Shown: positions 6,714-12,788 of the stretch, piece after piece
Layout: every line of letters begins with the position of its first letter
Position numbering within the stretch: position 1 is the first letter of the stretch
The notes under the pieces: generated by a model
What the model was told of the DNA's origin: nothing
The model's input: the letters and a program-made list of their open reading frames with translations, nothing else
Database searches by the model: none
Translations under genes and position numbers: made by a program
Assembly (NCBI GenBank): GCA_022615295.1
Contig: JAKEHF010000096.1
Coordinates: forward strand, 1-12,788
DNA length: 12,788 nucleotides
Direction: 5' to 3'
From: Actinomycetota bacterium
GTDB taxonomy: Bacteria; Actinomycetota; Acidimicrobiia; Spongiisociales; ZC4RG35

Positions 6714-7562
6714 ATGGTCAAACGTGACGAGGTGAGGCTGGGTCCCGAGGAGGAGGTCCTCCGCGGGATGCCGGGGGCCTCGATCTATCGCTTCGACAGC
6801 CGGGAGTTCCCCTGGTGGCTGGTGGTCATGGTGGCGCTCATCATCGTCATGGCCGTCGCCGTGGTCCTGAACTCCGAGTATCGGGAGGCCTTCGAGAATG
6901 TCTTCCCCCTCCCCCTGAGAGTCGCCCAGGGGATCACCCTGACCATGTATCTGACGGTGGGGTCCTTCGTCGTGGCCACCCTTCTCGGTCTGTTCATCGG
7001 TCTGGCCCGGGTGAGCGAGCGCCCCGTCGTCTCCAACCTCGCCGCCCTCTATATCGAGTTCATCAGGGGAATCCCCATGCTCGTCTTCATCTTTGCGGTG
7101 GCCCTGGTCCTCGCCCCCGACTTCGCCTCTCTGGTGGGCATGGAGAGCCGGGCGATACCACAGGCGGTTCGGGGCGCCGCCGCCCTGTCCCTCTTCTATG
7201 CCGCCTTCATCGCCGAGGTCTTCCGGGCTGGCATCCAGTCGGTGTCGAGCACCCAGACCGAGGCCGGTCTTTCTCTCGGTCTCAACGAGAGACAGGTGAT
7301 GCGTCGCATCGTGCTCCCCCAGGCGGTGCGCAACATGCTGCCCGCCCTGGGCAACGATCTCATCTCGCTGATGAAGGACACCTCGTTGATCTCGGTGCTG
7401 GCCGTCCGCGAACTCACCCAGATGGCCCGTCTCTACTCGGGCTCGTCCTTCCGCTTCCGTGAGTCCTTCTTCATCCTCATGGTGATCTATGTTGTGCTCA
7501 CCCTGTCGTTGAGCCTCCTGCTCCGCTGGTACGAGCGGCGCATCGCCATCCCTGGTCGTTAG
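6714..7562 (+). CDS. Amino acid ABC transporter, permease
   Basis: A 282-residue inner-membrane permease of the polar amino-acid (HisM/GlnP) class. After a charged cytoplasmic N-terminus (1-33) come membrane segments at about 34-52, 76-98, 117-138, 155-172 and 251-270. The EAA loop that docks the ATPase is SSTQTEAGLSLGLNERQ (178-194), followed by RIVLPQAVRNMLPALGNDLISLMKDTSL in the usual order. The start at 6714 has no ribosome site; ATG at 6768 (MPGASIYRF), preceded by GAGGAGGAGG, is an alternative that keeps every membrane segment. It is presumably the partner of the binding protein upstream and could act as a homodimer, since only one permease is present. Its TAG stop overlaps the TAA of dxs on the other strand by four bases (7559-7562). 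Confidence 0.92.
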   Translation: MVKRDEVRLGPEEEVLRGMPGASIYRFDSREFPWWLVVMVALIIVMAVAVVLNSEYREAFENVFPLPLRVAQGITLTMYLTVGSFVVATLLGLFIGLARVSERPVVSNLAALYIEFIRGIPMLVFIFAVALVLAPDFASLVGMESRAIPQAVRGAAALSLFYAAFIAEVFRAGIQSVSSTQTEAGLSLGLNERQVMRRIVLPQAVRNMLPALGNDLISLMKDTSLISVLAVRELTQMARLYSGSSFRFRESFFILMVIYVVLTLSLSLLLRWYERRIAIPGR

Positions 7563-9409
7563 CCGGCGACGAGGCCGAGGACCCGCCGGGTGATCGAGTC
7601 GGGGTCCATGCCCGCAGCTTCCCATAGATCGGCGACCGCCCCGAAGGGGAGGAAGCGGTCAGGGACGCCTATGGTCGTCACCGGCTTGGCCACACCGGCG
7701 CCCGCAAGCATCTCCATCACGGCCGAACCGAACCCCCCGCTGACGACGCCGTCCTCGAGCGTCACCACGTGGCCTGCCGGGGCAGCCCACTCGGCGATCC
7801 TCGGGTCCAGGGGCTTCACCCAGCGGGCGTTGACCACTCCGGCGTCGACCCCCTTCTCGGCCAGGTCCCCCGCCACCTTTTGGGCCACCTCGACCATCCT
7901 CCCCACTGCTACGAGGAGGACATCGTCACCGGCGTCGAGACGCTCGGCCACACCCACCGACAGCGGCTCTGCGGGGATGGCTGGCACGGACACCGCCCCA
8001 CCCTTCGGATAACGGATCGCCAGCGGGCCATGGTGGGTGACCGAGGTCTCGATCATGGCGCAGAGCTCGGCGGCGTCGGCCGGGGCGCCGATGTTCATGT
8101 TGGGGATCATGCGGAGATAGGCGAGGTCGAACACACCGTGATGCGACGGCCCGTCGGGCCCGGTGATGCCCGACCTGTCGATCAGGAACACCACATCGAG
8201 GTCGTGGAGAGCCACGTCGGAGACGATCTGGTCAAAGGCCCTCTGTAGGAACGAGGAGTAGATGGCGACCACCGGCCTCTTCCCCGCCATGGCCATCCCC
8301 GCGGCGAGGGTGACGGCATGCTGCTCGGCGATGCCGGTGTCGAACACCCGATCGGGGAAGCGCTGCGCCATCTCCTTGAGACCGGCCGTGGAGACCATCG
8401 CCGCCGAAACACCCGTCATCTCCGGGTGCCGCTCGGCGGCATCGGCCAGCGCTCGGCCCGCCACCTCGGTCAGCTTGAGCTCGGTCTTCAGGGCCTTCCC
8501 GGTGGCCACGTCGAAGCTGGGGACACCATGGAGCTTCTCCTCCTCGTCCTCTATGGCCGGCTGATATCCGTTGCCCTTCTCCGTGACGACGTGGACCACC
8601 ACCGGCTCGCGATAGGTCTTGGCCTGGATGAAGGTCTCCTCGAGCAGACCCAGGTCGTGGCCATTGATGGCCCCGGTGTACTTGAGACCGAGGGCGTCGA
8701 AGACCGTGGCCGGCTCGAGGATCTGCTTGAAGGCGTCTTTGACCCTCCCCGCCAGCTCGTCGGCGGTCTCCCCGACCAGGGGGATCCCCCGCAACATCCT
8801 CCCGATGGCCCGCTTGGCCCTCTCGTAGCGGGGATCGATGCGGTAGTGGGCCAGATTCGCCAGGGCGGCGAGACCCCCCACCGTCGGGGCGTAGGAGCGG
8901 CCGTTGTCATTGAGGACGATGACCAGACGCTCGGGACGGGTGACGGCGATGTGGTTGAGGGCCTCATAGGCCATCCCCCCGGTGAAGGCGCCGTCACCGA
9001 TGATGGCCACAGTCCATCCCGGGTAGCCCGACAGGGCGTGTCCCAGGGCGTAGCTGAGAGAGGTCGAGGCATGGCTGTTCTCGACGAAGTCGTGGGGGGA
9101 CTCTTCACGACTCGGATAGCCGGAGAGACCCCCGGTGTGACGGAGCCGTCCGAAGTCGGCCGATCTCCCGGTGAGCAGCTTGTGCACGTAGGCCTGATGG
9201 CCGACGTCCCAGATCAGCCGGTCCTGGGGCGAGTCAAAGACCCGGTGGAGGGCCAGTGTGAGCTCGACGACGCCGAGATTCGGCGAGAGATGGCCCCCGG
9301 TTTTGGACACCTTGTCGATGATGAAGGCCCTGATCTCCTCACAGAGGTCACTCAGCTGGTCGGAGTCGAGCGATCTGATGTCGGCTGGAGAAGTGATGTC
9401 TTCGAGCAT
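7559..9409 (-). CDS. dxs: 1-deoxy-D-xylulose-5-phosphate synthase
   Basis: A 616-residue cytosolic, thiamine-diphosphate-dependent enzyme that condenses pyruvate with glyceraldehyde-3-phosphate, the first step of the MEP isoprenoid pathway. Landmarks in order: KTGGHLSPNLGVVELTLALH (36-55), WDVGHQAYVHKLLTGR (67-82), the diphosphate-binding GDGAFTGGMAYEALN (138-152) with LNDNGRSYAPTVGGL (166-180), and the transketolase-type catalytic stretch FDTGIAEQHAVTLAAGMA (356-373, E362). After that come YSSFLQRAFDQIVSDVALH and the DRSGITGPDGPSHHG signature (411-425). Length is close to the usual 620-640. The ATG at 9409 has no Shine-Dalgarno but is preceded by a possible -10 box. It lies 41 bp downstream of aroF on the same strand, so it is probably co-transcribed with the trp genes as well as from its own promoter. 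Confidence 0.97.
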   Translation of the reverse strand: MLEDITSPADIRSLDSDQLSDLCEEIRAFIIDKVSKTGGHLSPNLGVVELTLALHRVFDSPQDRLIWDVGHQAYVHKLLTGRSADFGRLRHTGGLSGYPSREESPHDFVENSHASTSLSYALGHALSGYPGWTVAIIGDGAFTGGMAYEALNHIAVTRPERLVIVLNDNGRSYAPTVGGLAALANLAHYRIDPRYERAKRAIGRMLRGIPLVGETADELAGRVKDAFKQILEPATVFDALGLKYTGAINGHDLGLLEETFIQAKTYREPVVVHVVTEKGNGYQPAIEDEEEKLHGVPSFDVATGKALKTELKLTEVAGRALADAAERHPEMTGVSAAMVSTAGLKEMAQRFPDRVFDTGIAEQHAVTLAAGMAMAGKRPVVAIYSSFLQRAFDQIVSDVALHDLDVVFLIDRSGITGPDGPSHHGVFDLAYLRMIPNMNIGAPADAAELCAMIETSVTHHGPLAIRYPKGGAVSVPAIPAEPLSVGVAERLDAGDDVLLVAVGRMVEVAQKVAGDLAEKGVDAGVVNARWVKPLDPRIAEWAAPAGHVVTLEDGVVSGGFGSAVMEMLAGAGVAKPVTTIGVPDRFLPFGAVADLWEAAGMDPDSITRRVLGLVAG

Positions 9410-9425
9410 CGCAGAGTCGGCACAG

Positions 9426-9431
9426 AGGCTA
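9426..9431 (-). promoter_or_regulatory. Possible -10 box (TAGCCT) for dxs
   Basis: In the 41-base gap between aroF and dxs the minus strand reads CTAGCCTCTGTGCCGA, ending at 9416. TAGCCT lies 16 bases before the dxs ATG, which would give a leader of about 9 bases. The string resembles TAGCCTGTGCCGA upstream of the CapA-like gene. No -35 box is visible. Confidence 0.3.
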
Positions 9432-9450
9432 GTTCGCCCCCGGGGTTTGC

Positions 9451-10479
9451 CTACCCGACGGTCTCCCCCAGGGTCCTGCCCACGGCGACGGCCACCGCCC
9501 TCAGCTTGGTCATCATCTCGGCGAACCCGGGGATCGTCAGACTCTGTGGGCCGTCGCTCAGCGCCGCTTCCGGGTCGTTGTGAACCTCGACGAGCACCCC
9601 GTCGGCGCCGGCCGCCACTCCGGCGGCGGCAAGCGAGGACACCAGGGACCGGTCGCCCGCGGCGTGGCTCGGGTCGACGATCACCGGGAGATGGGTCTCG
9701 CGTTTCAGCACGGGAACGGCGCTGACGTCGAAGGTGTTACGCGTCGCAGTCTCGAAGGTCCGTATCCCCCGCTCGCACAGTACGACCCGGGAGTTGCCTG
9801 CCGAGACCACGTACTCGGCGGCGAGCAGCAGCTCCTCGATCGTTGAGGCGATCCCCCGCTTGAGGAGGACCGGCCGCGGCTGGGCCCCCATCTCGGAGAG
9901 GAGACGGAAGTTGGACATGTTGCGGGCTCCGATCTGGAGCATGTCGGCCTGGGCCGTCACCAACTCGGTGTCCTCGGGTGCCACTATCTCGGTCACCACC
10001 GGGAGCCCCGTCTCCGACCCGGCCGCAGCGAGCAGGGCCAGACCCTCGGCGCCCAGCCCCTGGAAGCTGTATGGCGAGGTTCGTGGCTTGAACGCCCCTC
10101 CACGCAGCATGCGGGCCCCGGCTCCGGCCACCCCCCTGGCGATGGTGGCTATCTGGTCGGCGGACTCGACCGAGCACGGTCCGGCGATCACCACGACCTC
10201 CGTCCCACCTATCGAGACCCGGCCGACGTCGACGATGGTGTCCCCCATCCGATGCTCACGGGACACTTGAGGGTAGGGCGGCGTCTCTGACCTGATCATC
10301 GCCACACCGGGCATGGTCTCGATCTGGGGGGCCAGAGCGCGGGCGGCCTCGTCGACCAGACCGATATGGGTCACCTCCCCCAACTCGCTGACGAGGAGTC
10401 TCCCCCCGTTCTGCTCGATGAAGCGCACGATCGACGCCTTGTCCCGTAGGGACACGCCACTGGAGAGGACGACGATCAT
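9451..10479 (-). CDS. aroF: 3-deoxy-7-phosphoheptulonate (DAHP) synthase, type I beta with N-terminal regulatory domain
   Basis: A 342-residue cytosolic enzyme joining phosphoenolpyruvate and erythrose-4-phosphate, the entry to the shikimate pathway. Residues 1-70 form a small ferredoxin-like domain of the sort that gives feedback control in Thermotoga-type enzymes. The catalytic barrel has AGPCSVES (99-106), RGGAFKPRTSPYSFQGLG (126-143), QIGARNMSN (182-190), LLKRG (205-209), CERGIRTFE (235-243) and DPSHAAGDR (269-277). The four metal ligands C102, H272, E298 and D309 are present, and they fall at the same numbers as I recall for the Thermotoga maritima enzyme. The ATG at 10479 overlaps the trpA stop (ATGA), with GAGG upstream. 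Location in the trp cluster suggests it supplies carbon for tryptophan; the feedback ligand cannot be read. The frame is open far upstream, but that part is trpA in another frame. Confidence 0.96.
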   Translation of the reverse strand: MIVVLSSGVSLRDKASIVRFIEQNGGRLLVSELGEVTHIGLVDEAARALAPQIETMPGVAMIRSETPPYPQVSREHRMGDTIVDVGRVSIGGTEVVVIAGPCSVESADQIATIARGVAGAGARMLRGGAFKPRTSPYSFQGLGAEGLALLAAAGSETGLPVVTEIVAPEDTELVTAQADMLQIGARNMSNFRLLSEMGAQPRPVLLKRGIASTIEELLLAAEYVVSAGNSRVVLCERGIRTFETATRNTFDVSAVPVLKRETHLPVIVDPSHAAGDRSLVSSLAAAGVAAGADGVLVEVHNDPEAALSDGPQSLTIPGFAEMMTKLRAVAVAVGRTLGETVG

Positions 10480-11249
10480 TGTCCGGCCGCCTCGGGTCGG
10501 AGACCGGCAATGAACGCCGCCGGGTCCCCGCCACGATCGATCTCCTCGATCAACGCCGACCCCACGACCACACCGTCGACATGACCCGACAGCGTGGCGA
10601 CCTGGGACCGATCCCTGATCCCGAAACCGGCGAGGACAGGGATCGGCGACACCGAACTGACCCTGTCGAGGTAGTCGAGTGTCGCCTCGTCGAAGTCCGC
10701 CGCCTTCCCGGTGGTCCCGGTCGCATTGACCGCGTACACAAAGCCGCGGCTCGACTCGGCGAGCACCCTCATCCTCGCCGGGGGCGTCGTCGGTGCAACG
10801 AGCCGGACCAGCGCCAGACCCCTTGTCTCCAGCGTGTGGAAGAGGTCGCCGCTCTCCTCCAAAGGGAGGTCGGGGACGATGAGACCGGTGGTGCCGGTTT
10901 CGGTCATGCTCTCGGCGAGCCGTTCCAGACCGTAGGCGAGGAACGGGTTGTAGTAGCCCATGAGGAGCACCGGTGCGTCGAGAGGTGTCTCGGCGAGGAG
11001 AGTGAGGATGGATCCCAGGGTGACCCCATAGTCCAGGGCCACTTGGGAGGCGCGTTGGATGGTGAGCCCGTCGGCCATGGGATCGGTGAAGGGGACACCG
11101 ATCTCGACGACGTCGGCCGCCGCGGCCAGGGCCGGCAGGATCTCTCGGAATGCCGCAGGATCCGGGTACCCGGCCGTCAGATAGGCGCATAACGCCAATC
11201 CCGGCCCCGCGGTGATCGCCTCGGTCACCCTGGCGGCGCCCTCAGCCAC
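10476..11249 (-). CDS. trpA: Tryptophan synthase alpha chain
   Basis: A 257-residue subunit that cleaves indole-3-glycerol phosphate to indole and glyceraldehyde-3-phosphate, passing indole to TrpB. The start is GTG at 11249, 7 bases after GGGAG and overlapping the trpB stop by eight bases; GTG at 11228 is the alternative. With the 11249 start the catalytic residues fall at E49 (VVEIGVPFTDP) and D60 (MADG), the same numbers as in the Salmonella enzyme, which supports the choice. Other landmarks are AYLTAGYPDP (22-31), MGYYNPFLAYG, VPDLPLEE, GFVYAVNATGTTG and PVLAGFGI. ADGLTIQRA has Leu where Pro is usual. The frame stays open 37 codons further upstream, inside trpB, without homology to the family. 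The 3' end overlaps aroF as ATGA. Confidence 0.96.
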   Translation of the reverse strand: MAEGAARVTEAITAGPGLALCAYLTAGYPDPAAFREILPALAAAADVVEIGVPFTDPMADGLTIQRASQVALDYGVTLGSILTLLAETPLDAPVLLMGYYNPFLAYGLERLAESMTETGTTGLIVPDLPLEESGDLFHTLETRGLALVRLVAPTTPPARMRVLAESSRGFVYAVNATGTTGKAADFDEATLDYLDRVSSVSPIPVLAGFGIRDRSQVATLSGHVDGVVVGSALIEEIDRGGDPAAFIAGLRPEAAGQ

Positions 11250-12405
11250 CGGACCACTCCCGGATGATGTCGAGATCCTTGTCCCCACGACCCGAGACGC
11301 AGACCACGACCGTGGCCCCGACGTGGTCCTCGACCCATCGCCGGGCCCCGGCGAAGGCATGGGCCGACTCCAGGGCCGGGATCACACCCTCGGCGACGGC
11401 GCATTCGCGAAGGGCGGCCAGCGCGGTCGGGTCGTCCACGGTGACGTATCGGGCCCGGCCCCGGTCACGGAGCATGGCATGCTCGGGGCCGACCCCCGGG
11501 TAGTCGAGCCCGGGTGCGATGGAGTGGGTCTCGAGGACCTGGCCTTGTTGGTCCTGGAGGAGGGGGGTCATCGCCCCATGGAGGACACCGACACGGCCGG
11601 CGTTCAGTGTGGCCCCGTGGATCACCCCGTCGCCACCGGCCTCGACACCGACCAGGGAGACATCGGGGTCGTCGAGGAAGCCGCGGAAGATCCCGATGGC
11701 GTTGGAGCCTCCCCCAACGCAGGCCACCACGGCGTCGGGCAATCCCCCGGTGGCAGTGATGATCTGCGACCGGGCCTCGACCCCGATCACAGTCTGCAGC
11801 TCGGCGACCAGAGTCGGATAGGGATGCGGTCCCACCACCGACCCGAGCAGGTAGTAGGTCCCCTCGGGGTCGGTCACCCAGTCACGGAGAGCCTCGTCGA
11901 TGGAGGCGCGCAGGGTCCCCTCACCCTTGTCGACGGGCACCACCTCGGCACCGAGGAGATGCATCCGCTCGACGTTGGCCCTCTGTCTGTTGACGTCGAC
12001 GACGCCCATGTACACGGTGCAGGGGAGCCCGACCCGAGCCGCCGCCGCTGCCGCCGCCACCCCGTGCTGACCCGCGCCGGTCTCGGCGACGATGCGCCGG
12101 GCCCCCATCGCCACCGCGACCAGGGCCTGACCGATGGCGTTGTTGATCTTGTGAGCCCCGGTATGGCACAGGTCCTCCCGCTTCAGATAGACCCGGGCCC
12201 CCCAAATCTCACCGAGACGAGGCGCCGGTGTGAGCGGTGTGGGCCGTCCCACATAGCTCGTCTGCTCGGCACGGAGCCGCGCCCGGAACGTCGGGTCCTT
12301 CGAGAGCTCCCCCCAGGATGCCTCCAGACGATCGAGGGCGGCCACCAGTGTCTCGGGCACGTATCTGCCCCCGTAGGGACCGAATCTCCCGGAATCGCTC
12401 ATCAT
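11242..12405 (-). CDS. trpB: Tryptophan synthase beta chain
   Basis: A 387-residue pyridoxal-phosphate enzyme that condenses indole with serine, in complex with TrpA. Landmarks: FGPYGGRYVPETL (8-20), LKREDLCHTGAHKINNAIGQ (74-93) with the cofactor lysine K86, AETGAGQHGVA (107-117) with catalytic E108, VACVGGGSNAIGIF (227-240) holding the cofactor phosphate, HSIAPGLDYPGVGPEHA (294-310) and the C-terminal SGRGDKDLD (371-379). This is the standard TrpB1 type that works with TrpA, and the length is normal. Two consecutive ATG codons begin at 12405; the first lies 8 bases after GGAGAGG and overlaps the trpF stop as ATGA, so it is preferred. The 3' end overlaps trpA by eight bases. Confidence 0.97.
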   Translation of the reverse strand: MMSDSGRFGPYGGRYVPETLVAALDRLEASWGELSKDPTFRARLRAEQTSYVGRPTPLTPAPRLGEIWGARVYLKREDLCHTGAHKINNAIGQALVAVAMGARRIVAETGAGQHGVAAAAAAARVGLPCTVYMGVVDVNRQRANVERMHLLGAEVVPVDKGEGTLRASIDEALRDWVTDPEGTYYLLGSVVGPHPYPTLVAELQTVIGVEARSQIITATGGLPDAVVACVGGGSNAIGIFRGFLDDPDVSLVGVEAGGDGVIHGATLNAGRVGVLHGAMTPLLQDQQGQVLETHSIAPGLDYPGVGPEHAMLRDRGRARYVTVDDPTALAALRECAVAEGVIPALESAHAFAGARRWVEDHVGATVVVCVSGRGDKDLDIIREWSGG

Positions 12406-12788
12406 CTCGCCATCCTCTCCTCGGCGTCGCGGACCGCCGCCACGAACGACCTGATCCGCTCGGGGCTCTTTCTCCCCGGGGCCATCTCCACTCCGCTGCT
12501 GACGTCGACCCCGAACGGTCTGACCACGGCTATGGCCTGGGTGACGGTCTCCGGGCTCAGGCCACCGGCGAGGATCATCTCCCCCTCGACAGCCAGCCTT
12601 GCCGCCGCCAGCCAGTCGACCGATCTCCCCCTCCCGCTCTCCCGGCCCTCGTAGAGGTATCTGACGCCGAGTGGCGGGGGCACGCCCCCCTCCCGGTAGA
12701 CGGGGAGAAGCTCCACGTCCCCGATCTCACTCAATGAGTCGTGGTCGGCCTGGATGACATGGGGCCGGAGCTCGTCGACGACAACGTC
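12402..12788 (-). CDS. trpF: Phosphoribosylanthranilate isomerase, C-terminal part (runs off the right edge)
   Basis: The last 128 residues of a TIM-barrel enzyme that isomerises phosphoribosylanthranilate in tryptophan synthesis; the true start lies beyond 12788. The frame reads through 12734 without a break. The TTG there is an internal Leu codon. Recognisable motifs (fragment numbering) are SGRGRSVDW (51-59, equivalent to GGSGKTFDW in Thermotoga TrpF), ILAGGLSPETV (72-82) and PFGVDVSSGVEMAPGRKSPERI (91-112). The usual VQLHG stretch is replaced by VIQADHD (11-17), and the position of the catalytic Asp (LLD in Thermotoga) holds Glu (LYE, E47) in a shortened loop. The N-terminal catalytic Cys cannot be seen. 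Identity rests on the C-terminal motifs and its place next to trpBA. The stop overlaps the trpB start. Confidence 0.9.
   Translation of the reverse strand, partial: DVVVDELRPHVIQADHDSLSEIGDVELLPVYREGGVPPPLGVRYLYEGRESGRGRSVDWLAAARLAVEGEMILAGGLSPETVTQAIAVVRPFGVDVSSGVEMAPGRKSPERIRSFVAAVRDAEERMAR

Noticed and set aside
7550..7600. A bidirectional terminator at the permease/dxs junction.
   Set aside because: I looked for an inverted repeat around the overlapping stops and found none of useful length.
5169..7625. An 818-codon open frame on the minus strand running across aapJ, the divergent region and the second transporter pair.
   Set aside because: It is a non-coding shadow: composition is Arg/Gly/His/Asp-rich with no domain, and it lies antisense to two well-supported transporter genes. 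High GC makes stop codons rare.
9410..9450. A thiamine-diphosphate or tryptophan-responsive leader element before dxs.
   Set aside because: The gap is only 41 bases, too short for a riboswitch or T-box, and shows no leader peptide.
9451..11190. Treating the whole 579-codon frame as one trpA-aroF fusion protein.
   Set aside because: The part upstream of 10479 is an out-of-frame reading of trpA. The AroF domain is complete from the ATG at 10479, and trpA ends normally in its own frame with an ATGA overlap.
11212..12654. A 480-codon plus-strand open frame opposite trpB and trpF.
   Set aside because: It is a shadow of trpB and trpF with low-complexity composition and no recognisable domain.
12732..12734. 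A start codon for trpF at the TTG at 12734.
   Set aside because: The frame remains open to the window edge and the upstream residues continue the TIM barrel (VIQADHD in the VQLHG position), so the TTG is internal and the gene is truncated by the window.

Overview
This GC-rich window reads as ordinary chromosomal DNA from an actinobacterium. Four signs suggest a deep-branching, Acidimicrobiia-like lineage. Exported proteins carry Thr/Pro-rich linkers straight after the lipobox or membrane anchor. Genes are packed with ATGA, GTGA and TGATG overlaps. Several starts lack a Shine-Dalgarno but have a TANNNT box just upstream. A dedicated TrpF is present, whereas Streptomyces and Mycobacterium use PriA. 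The taxonomic placement is an inference; there is no rRNA or marker phylogeny here. I saw no tRNA, rRNA, CRISPR, insertion sequence or phage gene.

Layout. (1) Positions 1-1190, minus strand: a 36-codon fragment of a membrane-anchored protein of unknown function, overlapped by one base (TGATG) with a CapA/PgsA-family metallophosphatase-like gene. (2) Positions 1236-5557, minus strand: a complete general L-amino-acid ABC importer in the order aapJ-aapQ-aapM-aapP (lipoprotein, two permeases, ATPase). The last three genes are chained by 4-base overlaps. (3) Positions 5558-5726: a divergent control region of about 170 bp. (4) Positions 5727-7562, plus strand: a second amino-acid ABC pair, a lipoprotein binding protein and one permease, with no ATPase gene of its own. 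(5) Positions 7559-12788, minus strand: a biosynthetic cluster trpF(partial)-trpB-trpA-aroF-dxs, read right to left, in which the first four genes overlap.

How it works together. The left half imports amino acids. The second binding protein and permease probably need an ATPase from elsewhere, and the divergent AapP is the closest candidate. In both transport units a perfect 14-bp hairpin separates the binding-protein gene from the next permease, which fits high expression of the binding protein and lower expression of the permease. The right half makes aromatic precursors (DAHP synthase), performs the TrpF step and the last tryptophan steps (TrpA, TrpB), and makes the first isoprenoid intermediate (DXS). 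TrpA releases glyceraldehyde-3-phosphate, which is a DXS substrate.

I found no strong sign of an undescribed system. The most useful leads are the ATPase-less transporter pair, the paired hairpins, the recurrent TAGCNT boxes close to start codons, and a TrpF whose usual catalytic Asp position holds Glu. No stretch longer than 300 bases lacks a gene; the largest gap is the divergent region between the two transporters.
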